This document shows, in pieces, positions 24,665 to 38,596 of a stretch of 64,000 nt of DNA. The DNA is from Rhynochetos jubatus (lineage: Eukaryota; Chordata; Aves; Eurypygiformes; Rhynochetidae): NCBI GenBank assembly GCA_027574665.1, contig CM050653.1:43970118-44034117 (forward strand). Direction: 5' to 3'. The translations under genes and the position numbers were made by a program. Numbering within the stretch: the stretch's first letter is position 1; each line of letters starts with the position of its first letter. Under the pieces are notes generated by a model. It was not told the DNA's origin and made no database searches. It saw only the letters and a list, made by a program, of their open reading frames with translations.

Positions 24665-25006
24665 TTATGAAATTACATGCTAGCTGTACAAATGACTCAT
24701 CCCTGTTCTCCACCTGATATTCAAAATAATTGAAAAAAAATCTTTTTTTTCTCCACCCCTCACTTTTTATTGTATTTTTTGTCTCATTAGCTGGTAAGAC
24801 TTCATAAATTCTGAGCTCTTGTACTTTTCCCTTCACCGGAGTCATAAAACTATTATTGGATAAAAATGATACATAAGAAGAAGCAATTGTTGATGATCCT
24901 AATGCCGCAGTGGAAGCTCTTCACAAATTTACTGATTATCCTTTTGTTTCTACTTCCTGTTCATCTGTCTCAGCAGCGACATCACAAAAATAATAATAAT
25001 TTGCGC

Positions 25007-25075
25007 CCAGATTCTCAAAGTGGTTTGCAAATATTAATTAATTGCAAACCTAATTAAGCCTCTGAGACAGATTTT
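25007..25075 (-). repeat. ancient SINE-like fragment
   Basis: The words CCCAGATTCTCAAAGTGGTT, TGCAAATATTAATTAATTGC and CTAATTAAGCCTCTGAGACAG recall the 'ctcaaagcactttacaaatattaattaa ... cctcacaac' stretch of old amniote MIR-type SINEs read from the tail side. Only about 65 bases remain, and the family is inferred from memory. Confidence 0.4.
25022..25050. repeat. 29-bp imperfect palindrome
   Basis: Left arm GGTTTGCAA (25022-25030) and right arm TTGCAAACC (25042-25050) are exact reverse complements around an 11-base AT centre. The arms contain the TTTGCAA half-site type used by C/EBP and octamer-like factors. It lies inside the SINE-like fragment, so it may be a by-product of that repeat. Confidence 0.85.
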
Positions 25076-27559
25076 ATGTTCCTGTTGTGCTCTGGAGACT
25101 TACATGCATCTCTCCTTAAAGCGTATTTCTTCTCCTTACGGGGCTATTCGAAACCCTCTGAAGTTAAGGGGGGATGGAGGGAGAAAATTAAAGGACTGGG
25201 AGATGGAGGGAGAGCAGGGGAGACTGGGGGAGGGGGAGAGATAGAACAAACTCCTATTATTTTACTGGGTGCTGTACTGCATTCTGCCTACCTGATACAA
25301 GAAAAATGCTGTGTTTTCATAGTATTTTCTGTGAACAGTAGTATTAAAGATGACTGTGTTTTATCTTGAGGTACTGTTATGTGACAGAAAGTAAAACCAC
25401 CACTAAAACGGTAAAAACTGTCAAATTGTGTCTTAATTTTACACGTTCTCAGATGATGACCATCATCTGGCACCCAGCAAGCTCTGGTTCACACGTGTCT
25501 GTGGTTTAGGGCTTGGACCGAGCTGCAGGGGTGCACGGTCACGCAGTCGGGCATGCTGTCACACTGCAGGTGTGAACCCTGCTACATCCCCCTTCTGATG
25601 TCAAACCGTCGCAAGCTTAACTTACAACTTTTCAACAATAACAACAGAAAAACTCTTGGAAATGCATGTTCTAGGGAAGCTGCTGAGCATTTTCCTTTCT
25701 TTTTGCAAAGCATAATTTGGTATAAAGACAGGATGTGTGTCCCTTGGAATAACTGTTACAAGAAATGCTTTGTTTCACACCTCTTTTTGTTAGGGTGCTT
25801 TTAGTTCTTTTTTGGAAAATCCCTCATCCCTCTGTGGGATTAAAATACAGAAAATACTGCTGGGTACCTCTTTCCTCACTTTAACATCGAGACAGTCAGT
25901 CAGGAAGTTCTGCCCTGTCAGGAACTATTCTTCTGACTTCAAAAAATTAGGAAAGAATTTTTTAAGTCCTAAAAAAGCTGCCAGTTAAGTCTCATCCCTT
26001 TACAATAAGAGCAAGTAGAACAGGCCAATTAGAGCCAACAAAACAATAACCTTCAAATTTTTACCAAAATATCTGTTTGTCCCAACGGAAATACACATAA
26101 GATAGGCGGTTTACCAAAGGGAAAAAAACTATGCAGTCCCCCAGATGTCTTACCAAAATTAAACATTCCTCCTGTAAACAGCACACAGGCTGATGAAGAG
26201 CAACACAGTAAGAGCAACACAACTCCAGCAATGTTTAGAACACTGAAGCAGTGCAGAAAATTCAAGTAAAGCTGGGATGACAGGTTTAAGCCATTTTCTT
26301 TAAAACTGAAATAATGAAAAGTGTTTGAAATCACCAATCCTGACTAGCAGAATGTGAAAAAGTGGATACCCTTTGAAAACCTCCATCTTATTTTTATAAT
26401 TCTTATTTTTTCCTTTCTTCACCTAATAGCCTTAAAGTGAACTGCATAGTGGTCAAAAGGATTTACAAATAATCTACTCAATTAATTCTACAAAAAGCAC
26501 ACTCTATATTGAGTATCCGACCTTTAAAATGAAAGCAACTTCTCTGATATTTTGGACACATTTAGTAATTTGGTTTACTCATTTTGTTTCCGAGAAGAGT
26601 AGTTGAACAGATGACAGTGGTTCTGTTCCTCCTAGTGGTTCCACATTTTGGAATACAAAACTATGGATAATGTTTTAGAGGTGAAACGCGTAAGAGATGA
26701 AATAGCTGAATGCATTGAAGGATTTAATAAAATGATAAAAAAGATAAACCAAAACAATGTGTAGCTTTTCCACCCAATCATACCATAAATCTTTAAACAC
26801 AGTTTTCAAAATAAAAAAACAACCTACGGGCTTATAGATCAGGACATAATTCTGTAAGAAATTGAAATCCTGGGATCTGAAGCTGTATGGGAGTCTTGCA
26901 GAAAGGGAGTTGTAATACGCTGGCAATGATCTCTGGAGCAGCAGATGGCAGGAGTAACTCTCTTTCTTACCTTTATTCACCATATGCCATTTGACTGATT
27001 AAACTGTATTTATGTAGCAAAAAATAATATAAACCAACACACATAACTATAGCTCTTCAGTGCATGTCATCCCACTATATTTTTTGGTCTTCTGGTAATC
27101 CATCTGCAAGCCTCACACATTTTTGTCCAGGTTTCCCCTCCCTGCATGAACTTGCTTTATTTTTCTGCACCCCTGCAAAACAACACATACTCCAGACTGC
27201 TAAAACTGTGATCTTCCTATCTGGCTGAGTAAACACAGCTGATTCTAGAAGAGGAGGGAAGACCTGTAGCAAGGATCAAGGCACTTCAGAAGGTCTTGGT
27301 AATTCAACAGGTGGCAATTTTCTTTCTTGGCAAGAATCCATAGTGCCAGACAGTGCAGGAAGAATACCACCGCGTCTTTCCTTTGAGAATGAGTTTCTTC
27401 TGTTTTGACTGATTTGATTACCACAGGGACCAACCCGGTGAGCATCAGATCAGCTCTGCATGCACCTCACATATTCGTACACAACGGCTTTCCCTTTCTC
27501 CTCCAAATGCCCAACACTTTCACTCCTCTTTCCCTTCTCCTCTGAATACCAGCCTTCAT
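25076..27559. other. AT-rich unique sequence, no gene seen
   Basis: A purine-rich patch at 25165-25250 (GGGGGATGGAGGGAGAAAAT and similar) is the only compositional oddity. The open frames reach 102 codons (minus, 26675-26983) with no recognised motif. Confidence 0.7.
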
Positions 27560-27860
27560 CCCTCCCCTCTCCTCCAGCAGAACTCCCATGGCTAATGCGG
27601 CACCATCTGCCCACGATGGGCTTGGTGCTGCCTGCTCTGCTGCAAGGCACGGCAGTGGCCCACACCTTCCACCCAGCCGCCCACGGCACCATGGCGTACA
27701 CCAGTAAGGCAACAGCTGTCGGGACCGAAGAGTGGACACGTGCCACTGCTCTGGGTTAAAACTGTCGGTTATAGTCTCTTGCGTCCATCAACACGCAGTC
27801 GTTTATTTAGCCAAACTCTGACCAGGCCGGCAGGTAGTCCAGTGCATCCCTGCGGCTGCT
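27560..27860. other. GC- and CpG-richer block, unidentified
   Basis: About 14 CpGs occur between 27597 and 27805 (GCGGCACC, CACGATGG, GCCGCCCACGG, GGCGTAC, GTCGGGACCGAAG, ACACGTGC, ACACGCAGTCG), against a nearly CpG-free background. Open frames of 90-99 codons overlap on both strands here (27450-27759), which fits high GC and few stops better than coding. It might be a weak CpG island of a non-coding transcript, or an eroded GC-rich repeat. Confidence 0.4.
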
Positions 27861-29072
27861 GCTTTCCAGCTTGGTCCTGGCACGTGGGCTAGGTACACTG
27901 TCCTCTGTGGAGTTCTCCCTGGGTAGGTATTTCATTTGTAAAAATGGCAATAGTGTATAAGAAACCTGTGAATGGCCCATAGATCTGAGATGGAGTTTAA
28001 TTTGCTTCACTCTGACCTGATCTCATTTCCCTGAGTGAGGTGAGAATCATTCCCACCTTGCTGATGAAGGCTCCACTGATGCCAGTTATAGCCTCGAGTC
28101 AACTGGGCCAGACCAAAATAGCTTGGTAGTTAAGAGTGAATATAGGAAGATTAAGAAAAAACTGGAGACCACCAGGACTAATGCAGGGAAAAGGCACCCA
28201 GGCCATAAGAAGTGAGGAAGACATCAGATATCCACCGAGCCGATTCTATTTAAACCAGGCAAAACCTCATTCTCAAACAAAAGAGCTAAAACTTCTCTGC
28301 AAGACTGACAGGATCAGCAAACTGGGAACAACTGGTTCCAGTGATTGCACCGACCGAGAGCTCCTCAGTTCGACTTCAGCAGGGATTTACTGTCTGTATC
28401 AGTTGACAATTGTAGCCCATTGTTAAAAACTGCTTCTAATAGCTCCAGGCCATTATTCTTTGTCTTGATATCTTCCCAGACTGGAAATAATTCCTTCCTT
28501 CATCTACACAGTTACTCTGAAACTATTTATAGATGATAATTGGGTCCCTTCTTTCCATCCTACTGAGTTTTCTTCAGGCTGTAGGACTATCTTATCATTT
28601 GTTATATTATCCTGGTCCTCAATCACATTGTTATTTAAAAGAAAACGCAGCTTCAGATATAAAGGCAATCAGAACCACGTAATACTTCTGATGTTATGGG
28701 ATCCAGTAATGTGAAATATACATTTATAAACCATGGAAAATAAAGTCTAAAAAGAGAAAGTAAAATAAAATAGCTTTCTCTCCACATTCAGAAGATTCTC
28801 TGAATGGGGTCTGTGAATATTCATTATACAGGTCAAAATTTCTGTTAGTTAATGACAATAAAATACACAAAGGAAAAAACACCAATGATTTTAATAACAT
28901 TCAGCAATCAACTCAGTGAAGCTTCTACTCGATATTAAATCGGTTGCGGGCTTTTTATAAAATATTCCAAATTACTTAAACATACAATTGAAATAGTGAA
29001 TCAGAATGTCTTGCCAAAATGTCTTCAAGGATACAGATAATTTGAACTACACACAAGTCTTGTGGTGGGTTG

Positions 29073-29103
29073 GTTTTGTTTGTTTGTTTGTTTGTTTGTT
29101 TTA
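29073..29103. repeat. (GTTT)n microsatellite
   Basis: About seven units of GTTT in an uninterrupted run following GGTGGGTTGG. Confidence 0.95.
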
Positions 29104-32100
29104 AATTCCAATGTTATTAATTCTCCTTCCTCTATGAGTCTAAATAATAAACCAGACTCTTATTTTAGCTAGCTCTGGATTAAATGTGGGGTATCACTGA
29201 AAATTACAATTTTGAAAGATGACCTAAAGTATCCTGATTAAAGAAAAAGAAGTATTACCATTTTGTGTGGGTTCCCCCCCCTCCTCCCCAGGGATTTGGA
29301 ATCAAATAAAACCTTGACACCATAAATAAGGCTAATACAAATTTGAAGGAGGTGTACTAATCTGAAACAGGTATTTGAAAACTGAATTAAAATTTTCCTG
29401 GTACACAGAAACCAACACAAACTAGCAAAGCTAATTAAACCATCCCTATAAAAGGTTCCTCATTTCTATTTAACACTGCCAATTTTCAGGCTATTCATGA
29501 ACTATTTTCAACACTCCCCAAGATGGTTTCACGTGGCCAATATTTCTTCACCCTCCCCTTTCAAACAAACGAAACTAGACTCCTTTCCATGCTGACTGTC
29601 TACCAGTTCATTTGGTGATAGATTATTATTAACTATCTTCAAAAGAAGAAAACACTGCTTTATTTGCACACATCTGGTAATGATAGTCCTGGGTCTAGAC
29701 AACTGAAATATGAGGTAGACAAGATATGTTAGTGAACTTAGTTCTGTATTTCCAAAAGAATAATAAAGTAAAACTTCAGAAAAGTGATGTAGTTCAATAA
29801 AGTTAAAAAAAAAAATTAAAAATGCTACTAAAAAGTTTTATTCAAGACTTTGGAAATTGAAGTAGGGATTCTTGCCATGTATAGTGATTCAGTAAAATTA
29901 AACAATTCAGACCAAATTAAACACTAAATTGAAACAACAAACCCACTCTAGTTAAGTGAAAGAATAAATAATGACAAACCTGTTTTGTTACAAAAACATA
30001 TGGAAAAAACTCTCATTATCTTTTATTTACAGATCTAGCAAATATAACATCTTGCATTCAGATTTGTTTCTCTGTCTCCACATTCTGAGGCATGAGATTA
30101 TTTCAGTAAGATTTATCCCAGACAAATCGCAGATTCCCAATCCACTTAAACTATTGACTCCACGGGTTACATATGTTATGTGAAAAAATTTAACAAACAA
30201 AACTGAGCCCTCCTGAACATAAATATCATGTTTTTTTTAAAAAGCCACAGATAATTCTACCAAGCGGGAGGACAATTTGTCTCAGAGTAGATAAGTTTTG
30301 GACATAAAGGTCTTTATCCCATATAATGACAAAAACATTAGAGTAAGGTGGTATTATTATGTATTGTTCTCCTTATTAAAAATTATCAACACTGTTTTTA
30401 TACCACTTGTAAAACTACAACGATCACACAACTAACTGACTAAGAACTTCCTCTTAGCTAAACCAGTTTGGAATCTTTATTTATTAATTTTTTATGACCT
30501 GTTCAACATTTAATTGATTTTATTATTTTATATACATATACGGCTTTAGCATACCATACACTCTAAGTCTGTTTATGTATAGGATTTATTTGTGAATTTA
30601 AGAACGATTGTACTAGATAAGTCTATTCCCACCAACTCCAAGTAGGTCACCTGCATAAAGCCCATTTTGTAGGATTTGCCAAGGCAACAAGGATTTTATC
30701 ATAATATTTGGAATTAAAGTGATTATCTTCAGAAATCTCCCCAAATCCTTCCAGCTAGTTACATGAGACTGTTCTTAGAGCATCCTTCCTCCGTGGAGAG
30801 CTATGATATCTTGTTCCTGTTTTTTCACAGTTTAGAAAAACCTACAGTACTTCAGTTCATTTACTTTGCTCCTGTAGTTTTAAATGAAACACTGCCTTGG
30901 GCTAAGGAACTTCTGTTAATGATAACACCAGGCTAATAAAATCAGTCCAGATACTAGAAACCAGATTAAGACTGTGCTAATCTAAATACCAGGCCCCCGA
31001 TTTCCACCATCACACATTTTACGTGTATTTATCTCAACGAAAACAAATCACTATCTCTTTTTATGATCTCCATTTTTCCTGGAGAACAGATGATACTCAG
31101 TGTAATCAACCCAAGCTTGTTATTTACACAAATCCTCCTAGAACAACGATAACACTGTGATTTAAAGTATAACTGAAACAGTTTTATTTATGTGTCATGA
31201 ACTGAGTTATAACCACCGGGCAAACACAGAGAATATTCTTGAGTAGCCTGTATCACACCAGAGACTGTCTGTGAAGGCAGAACGGGGAGCTCTAGCTTGT
31301 GTTAAGTTACTGAGCAGATGTCTGCAGCCACTGAACGGGGCCAGGATACAGGTATGGGAAGGAGGAGGAAGGGGAAGGTAAACCCAATGAGGACAGCTGT
31401 TAGTCTGAAAAAAATCTTGCTGGGAACTTCACAAACACATCTCTAACACAGACTGTCTCTAACCAAACACTGCAGTGAGGAAAGCCTGCATCTTGCATCA
31501 GTGGGAACCAGCCTATGTCCTCATCTACTGAGATGCGTGAAACCCACATGGATGTTACCGCAGCTTTGGAAAACACAGTGTCTCAGGGAAGCACATGTGT
31601 ATTTTTAATCATCTGTCAATGCACGTTAGTAGGGCCCAAAGCCAGCTGCTCATGAGTGGCAATGTCCATTTGGAACATGGCATGCCTTTCATCATTAACA
31701 GTCTTGGGGCCTGTTTTCAGTTTGGTGACATTTTCTGGAGTTTCTTCAGCATGACATTATTTTTAATAGAGTCCTGTAACATTACATATATCAAAACTGG
31801 AAATAAGAAGATCTCAAAGTCAGGATCTAAAAGTGATGTACCATGAGAGTATTGGGAGTGAGAGGCGGAATTAGTTGCTTACTATTTCCTAACTATGGGG
31901 CATTACCTTCATGAATATGAATGATCTTATTCTGTTTGGATCATATGAGGCTCAAACATACCTGGATTCAGTGATCAGCAAACAAAACCACTGAGCTAAA
32001 GAACAAAGACAGCAGTTTACATTTCTGTGAAATAAAAATTCCAACAGTAGGGCTCTAGGCTTTTGCAACTGAAAAGTGTATGAAATGAAATTAACATTTC

Positions 32101-34119
32101 TACGCCCAACCACTGATTTATAGCAAATTGTATGTTTTATATAACCTACGTATGACTTTCATATAAGCTTTTATGTATTGTTCTACTGTTTCTCATGATT
32201 ATATTATATAGAATGATAATTCATTACAGGAAACAAGATAATTAAAAACTGTACCTGCAAAGTGCCTTATTTACATCTCATTTTATTTTTTCTCTGACTC
32301 TTTCAGTCTGTGTGTTCATTTTTTGCTAATTTTTTTCTCACTGATGTGCTGTCTTTCTCCCAAAAATATTTTAAAATGGTCCAGGAATAAAGAAACAGAC
32401 AATAGAAAACTATGTGGTCAAAAAGAAACACATTTTTAAAACATTTTACTCATCTCCAGCTAAGTTCTGGCGAGTTTCAAACAGTTTCAAACTCAACAAA
32501 CAGTATGCAGCAAGAGGCCCATTGCTCAAGTTTGGCAGAAGGTTGCTCTTTGCCATCAGCCACTTGATCTGTATTTCTTTCTTTTATAATTTCTTGTCTG
32601 AATAAACAACCTTCTCAGGATTGAAATGACTTTTGCACACAACGAAATTGTACTCCAGATTTAGGTTATACAGTGTCACTTTCTTGAATGAATCCGCTTT
32701 AGTTTCTTTCTTCAACTAGTTAACCATAAAACCCCCCCACATCTTGTTGCATGAAGATGTTTTGCATGTAGTACCACGGATAACAGCCTAAATGAAATAT
32801 TCTGTTGTCTGATAATTATCTACCCTTAAAAGATCAAATTATTTATTTGTACCTTCTATAATATCCTGCACTTTTTCTCCTAAATACTTTAAGGTCACTT
32901 AAATAAAGCAGTAATTCAAACTTCTTGTGCTCCTTCTCATTTGTGGCACAAACTTACAACTCTTTTAAGGTAGCTATTTAAATTTCCTTTGTGGTTATTT
33001 CAGTGGTATTATAAAAATAAAAAAGCAGCTGACTTCCGTATTATTTTAACCGTGCTTTTCTTCATTTCTTGTAATGCCAAGTTACCGAATTGGTTGTGGT
33101 GAGTCTGAACTATTGACACTGCTTACTTCTGATGACTCTGTACTAGAATTTGTTATGAAATGTTTGCATTTTTTCTCTTTTTCTCAGTGTTAATATATAT
33201 AATGGAAAAGGTAACAATCGTAATAAAATTGATCATGGTATCTTCTGTATGTATGTATAGAACTGGATTTTCAAGTAAACTGATATTAGATAGTTTTGTT
33301 TTCCTATTTTTCCCAAGGCATTAAGAAATAGCAGTGCTGACATTTAAGTACAGCACCTGTATCAAATGAGGGAACAGAATCTTATTATTTTAGAAATAGA
33401 CTTTAATTTTCATTAATAGAAGGTATCTTTTTATTAGGTATACTAACCAGTTTTACATCCATCCGTAAAGTAAGCATGAGGAAAAGTACCTTAGTTTCAT
33501 TAGAGATCATAAATCATAAAAATGTTTCGTAATCTGAAAAAATGAAACATGTCCCTGAAGGTAAATTTTCTTAACAAAACATTAGGTTACATGAATCCCT
33601 ATTTTTGCAAGTATATGGTTTATTAACTCATGCTATCAAGGCCTGAACAATACAGGTATTGTAAAATGAAGATCTATGTTTAGACAGGTGCTAAATCTTT
33701 AATCTCACTTGTATATCACTAAGCATATTTTAACAATTAAAGTATCATTTGCAAAGTAATACCACGTATTGATTTGAATATGATCAAATTTGGCACATGG
33801 AGTCATTAACACAGTAATCATAATGTTGCAAAACCTCACATTTGCTTTAAAAATTCACAGAAACCCTACTTTAACAGCTTGCTTTTCACTATAGCGGGGA
33901 CTAAATGATCCAGCACTCAGAAGGCCTTTCTCAGTGCATCATTCAGTACCTAAGTGTGCATGATCCTTGGGTAAGTCCTTGACTACATCTCTATCAGACA
34001 CGGTCAAAATGCTGAAAACATAAATAACAAAGCTGAATATTTAACCCACGTGACATTATGCTAAACATATTCTGAGTGTTTCCCCACATGGCAGTTATGC
34101 TCTTGAAAATATTACATCA

Positions 34120-34310
34120 GCATAAAGATTGAAATATCTCAAAATTACTGACAGCTAAAATTGAAGCCATAATAACTTTTATTTTGTTTGCACTTAATTG
34201 GGCAATAATTTTGAAGACTGGATTTTATTAAATATCTTGGGAAATGGTCTTTATCTTTCTCTGTAATGATGAGAAGCAACACAGTAAATAAACACATTTA
34301 AGAAATTTAC
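34120..34310. promoter_or_regulatory. possible conserved non-coding element
   Basis: Repeat-free, with words such as TTGCACTTAATTGGGCAATA, GCCATAATAACTTTTATT and GATTTTATTAAATATCTT. These fit homeodomain (TAATTG) and Hox/Cdx-like (TTTTATT) sites, and a CTGACAG MEIS/TGIF-type core is at 34148. Inference from texture only. Confidence 0.25.
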
Positions 34311-35850
34311 AACTATTTGTGTAATTTCTGACTGCTACAACTTAAGTTCTTCTGGAGTGAGAAACTAAAGGAATGACTGTCCAAAGAACAAAATACACAG
34401 TTCTAGGTACATGTTTCTTAGTTCATTTAGTGCTTATGGGTAAATACATTCAATCAAACAGATCAGAAATGCACAGCTCAGTATCAATTTATTCTTTTGT
34501 AAAATTATTTATTTTCAGGCATTCTCTACATATTTCCTCCTTGCTCCTCTAAACACATCATCCTTACTCTCCTGATACTCAGAAACTTCTTTACACAGCG
34601 ATCCTCATGAGTAAACTTAAACAGTTATGCTAAAGATTTGTCTGCAAAAAGGAGCTTTATTAAATGAAATTTCTTACAAATGCCATTTTGTCAGAAACCC
34701 AAACTCTGTTTTGTGAGATTTAAATAGTTTACATCCTCCTGATGAAGCCAGTAGCTTCCTAAAGCTTTTAATAGCTGTTGCAACTGAAGCAGAGCCCCCA
34801 GAGCTCAATTTTCAGGCTATGAAAGCAAAAGGGATCTTTGGTCTGGATTTTAAAAGATTTTCAGGCATTGATGGCCAAGATAATTTCAGTAACAAAGTTC
34901 TGTTTTCAAAATTGACACATGCAGAAATGAAAAAGATGTAAAAAAATGACACAGGCCTAACCTCACTGAATGTTACGAACCTTCCCTGCTGAAACAGAGT
35001 ATAAAAGGATAGCAAGGCTAAAAAAGGCAGGACTAAATATTTTTAAAACATGATGGCTTGCTTCAGAGAAGGGATTACAATGTCTGAACGACACAGTTCA
35101 GACTGTATGGTTTAAGAAATTGTGTAGCCAGAACAAGGAACAAGACAAAAAAACTGCACAAAAGAAAACTTCTGCATGCAGAAACACTGAGGGAAATCAT
35201 TGTGTTTAAAAGGCCCAGATTTAGTGCTCATGCTTCCCTGTCCCCTTGACATTTTCTTTTCCTGCTTTTTTCAATACTTCTTAGAGCAGCTGTTATGGAA
35301 GCCATAATTGCTACTTGGTCATGTATTTTACCTGCTCACTGCAGGCAAGCACACAGTTACAGAGATGGGCAACGTCTTTATAGTGATTGGATACCCAGCA
35401 GCTTAGTTCCCCTCAGCTTCCAAAATCTGCGCTACTGGGAATGATTTTTTTCTCAAGCATCTCACTAAGTAGACTTGACTGACAACTTCGCAATTCTACC
35501 TCTCAATATTTATACGACATATATCCTTTTGCTAACACCGACTTATCACAGGGTAGTCAAATAGGTTTAGTACCTCATCTGCCCAGTAACTTGGGCTAAA
35601 CACACTGATCTCACCAAATCCATGAGAGCTGCTTATTATTTTTCACACAATAATGACAAGAGGTTGAAATCCAAGGTGAAGGTCCCCTTAGGTAATAGTC
35701 ATTGCATTTAAGGAAAACACAGTCCCAGTCCAAGAAGATAATACAGTATTTTTCTAAACAAAGGAGAGGTGAATCATACCAATCTGAATAAATCTTAAAG
35801 CAGACTAATTCAAAGAAGCCAGTGTACACATAGACAAATACAATTTCACG

Positions 35851-35935
35851 GAAGAAGGAATTTCTTTCATTAGATCAACTGATGCGGGCTGGAGAGAAAA
35901 GGCATACATTCACATATACACGCTCTTCTTTCATC
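35851..35935 (+). repeat. ancient dispersed repeat, copy 1
   Basis: GAAGAAGGAATTTCTTTCAT, TAGATCAACTGATGCGGGCT and GGAGAGAAAAGGCATACATT line up with the second copy at 44221-44310 without large gaps. Both resemble an old repeat of turtle and bird genomes whose consensus I recall as 'tcttttattggaccaactaa ... ctggggagagacaagctttc ... cttagctctttcttcag'. The family name is not known to me. Confidence 0.55.
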
Positions 35936-38557
35936 TACACACGCACACACTTACCACAGGGCAAAGCAATTGCAATTTATCAGGGATCTGCTCTACATGG
36001 AATAGGTAGAGGGGGGCACTGTGGGAAGTCAGCCAGTGGGGAAAGTGGGTTACCATCAGAGTTCAAAGCTCTCCTTCTGGACAGTCCGTTGCTCACGGCA
36101 GACCATGTTTCAGGCAAATGCAGTTGGTTTTTGATTACAGAAATGATACCAAATGTATTTTAAGCACTATTTTACACATGCCCATTAAAGTGATAAAGGT
36201 TAACACATTAAGAGATTACCGGATTACTTTGAAAATCTTTAAAAGGTCTTATCCACTACACATGACATCTGTAGAGGAAACACAATGACAAGCATATCAA
36301 AGGGACTATTTTTTTCTGACCATATTGTATTCCTTGTAAACAATACTTACTCCGGTGCCTCTAAGGCTCTCATTATGGTAATTACTTTCCTTTGGTAAAG
36401 AGGTGACAGATCTTGGCAAATAGATGAAGTATCAGACTGTTAATTTGCTACTTTAATTGAAGCTATCACATCTGATACAATTATGATTTCCTTTTCCCCA
36501 TATATAACCAAAATTCCAGATTACAGGCATGGGCCTTTTTCTTTCCCAAATTGTAAAGGAACTGGACTTTTTGTGGTTTCCCTTGACCACATTGGTGCAA
36601 TTTGATTAGTCACAAACACTTACCACAAGTCATATTTTTATGTGTCTACGTAGCTATTAAAGTGTTTCTCAACCTGCCTAATGAAACAACTGTTAACCAG
36701 CAAAAGATCGCTGTTACGACACAACTGTGATTGGAAAAACAACAAAGTAAAAACAACAATATTTTTCCTCAGCACTTTTATTCTCTGAATGAGTTCGCAA
36801 TCTACGGGGTTTTTCAGCAAAACTACAATCTTTGTATGGCACTTCATTCACTGGTACTGCAGCATCAGCACAGACGTGAGAGACAGGGAGCGGTAACTAT
36901 TATCACCTCGCGTTTTAACAAGTAGGTGGCAACCATCCCCCCCCAATACGTCTTTGAACTAGGAAACATGAAGGTGAGGAAAGTGCTTTTAAGTGTTATT
37001 ATCTTCTCTGCTACCTCCCAGAGAAACACTTAAAGTGAAACGAGAAACTCCACAGGAAGGGTGTAGTAAATATAAGAACAGCTTTTTTGTTTAGCATCTC
37101 ACTATGCTATTTCCTAAATAAGTAAAAGTCGGCCAGTCTGAATTTTTATAATACCATTTTTTTAAAATTTTCAACCACCCCTGCAAAGCTGATATACTGA
37201 TAGAATGTCACAGCTTTATTTTGGTGGTGTTTTCACACTACTGATAAAAGAGATTGCTCAGCTTTTTTGGTAGTACTGTTCAAAATATGCCACTTTTATT
37301 AAACTGACCATGAGTAATTCAGAGTAGACTAAACAATGCTCAACTACTTCCAGCCATGTTCGTTCATTTTCTAAAGCTATCTTAAATTTTATTTGTAGTA
37401 TTTTTTAGCAGTCTTTCTCCTCCTTGGACTCCCAGTCTAATTTGCTGACAGGTCAGTGATCTGCTTTTAAATGCTAACCAGAATGACAATAAACATACGC
37501 TCCCCCCCTCCCTTTTTTTGCCTTTTCAAACTTCATTATATTAGGATATCCTACGAAGCTTTTCCTCCCTCTCTTTTGGCAGTCACTGAGACAGACTGGT
37601 AGTGTAAATCTGGCAAACGTTCAGGCTGCATGGGTAAGCTTTTAAAGCTGAAGTTTTATAAATAACATAGGAACATTTAAATTTAATGAAAAATGACAAC
37701 ATAAAAAATGGTAGATAACTGACACAAGAATTTTACTCAAGGATTAACTTACAGAACTCAGTTTTTCATAGATCAAGGATGTGTACTGCTTCCACAGGCT
37801 TAAAAAATATAGATGCATAGAGATGAAGGGAAACCTGATTTGCCTGTGGTCTTCTTGTGCCTTTTTACGTGCACCTTTCAATGCAAAGCACTGGCCTCGC
37901 AGTTTGGCTGCTCATATGCTTTCTAAATATGGAGCAGGATTAGACAGCCAGAATAAGTGTCCTCAAAGATTTTAATTACTATCGTGATTGTGAGGGGCTC
38001 ACCAAGTTCACGTATCTGAACTATATTCACTCATTTGTTTACTATGTGGTAATATCTGCAAATGGACTTGGAAACCCACTGTGGTAGATGCTATGCACAC
38101 ACACAGGATGAACTACTTCCACTTCCAGGAAGTTTATGGCTGCAATTTTAAATCAATGGATGGTCTTTCTGGTCCTTATGTAAAGTATCAGTTCAAATGA
38201 AATAGGCATTAAAATTTCAGCAGCTATGAAAATGAAAACATTCTTCTATAATATTTACTGTCATTGCTGTATTATTTAAATATTTTTTTTATTATTTGAT
38301 TGGACTTCTAAGGCTTTACCTTTTCTCCTTAGGGTTAAGAACTGCACCCATTTTTCCCTCAATGGTTTGGGCACAAAGCATTATGTTCTGCTAGTCCATA
38401 TGAATATTACACATCCACATGTGATTTTCTTTCCTTCATTATATTTCCCTCTGTCCCCTGTGGCAGATAATCTTAAATAAATTTGGATAGAAAGCTGGGA
38501 ACGCATAATACCACTTTTGTTGAGTAGAGTAAGATTTCTTTAAAAGCAAAACAAATC

Positions 38558-38596
38558 GCCCCCTTTCCCACCCCCCACCCCCCCCCCCCCACCCCT
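38558..38596. repeat. C-rich low-complexity run
   Basis: CGCCCCCTTTCCCACCCCCC leads into 13 consecutive C at 38578-38590 and then ACCCCTA. The minus strand is strongly G-rich with four or more G-runs, so it could form a G-quadruplex. Confidence 0.9.

Larger units (their letters stand above)
21110..25006. other. AT-rich unique sequence, no gene seen
   Basis: Contains a possible conserved non-coding stretch (21380-21860) and an AAT microsatellite (24647-24664). The open frames do not exceed 102 codons (minus, 24202-24510) and lack known motifs. A small pair of CTCGAG sites sits near 23859 and 23880. No transposon was recognised. Confidence 0.65.
27861..35850. other. AT-rich unique sequence, no gene seen
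   Basis: The longest feature-poor stretch of the window. It holds a GTTT microsatellite (29073-29103), an A-run at about 29806-29815, C-runs near 29274 and 32731, and a possible enhancer-like stretch (34120-34310). No open frame exceeds 96 codons. 30960-35300 is especially AT-rich and frame-poor. No SINE, LINE or LTR was recognised. Confidence 0.7.

Noticed and set aside
36895-36935. MIR tail in reverse orientation (GGTAACTATTATCACCTCGC)
   Set aside because: Only about 25 bases resemble the consensus, which is too short to separate from chance.
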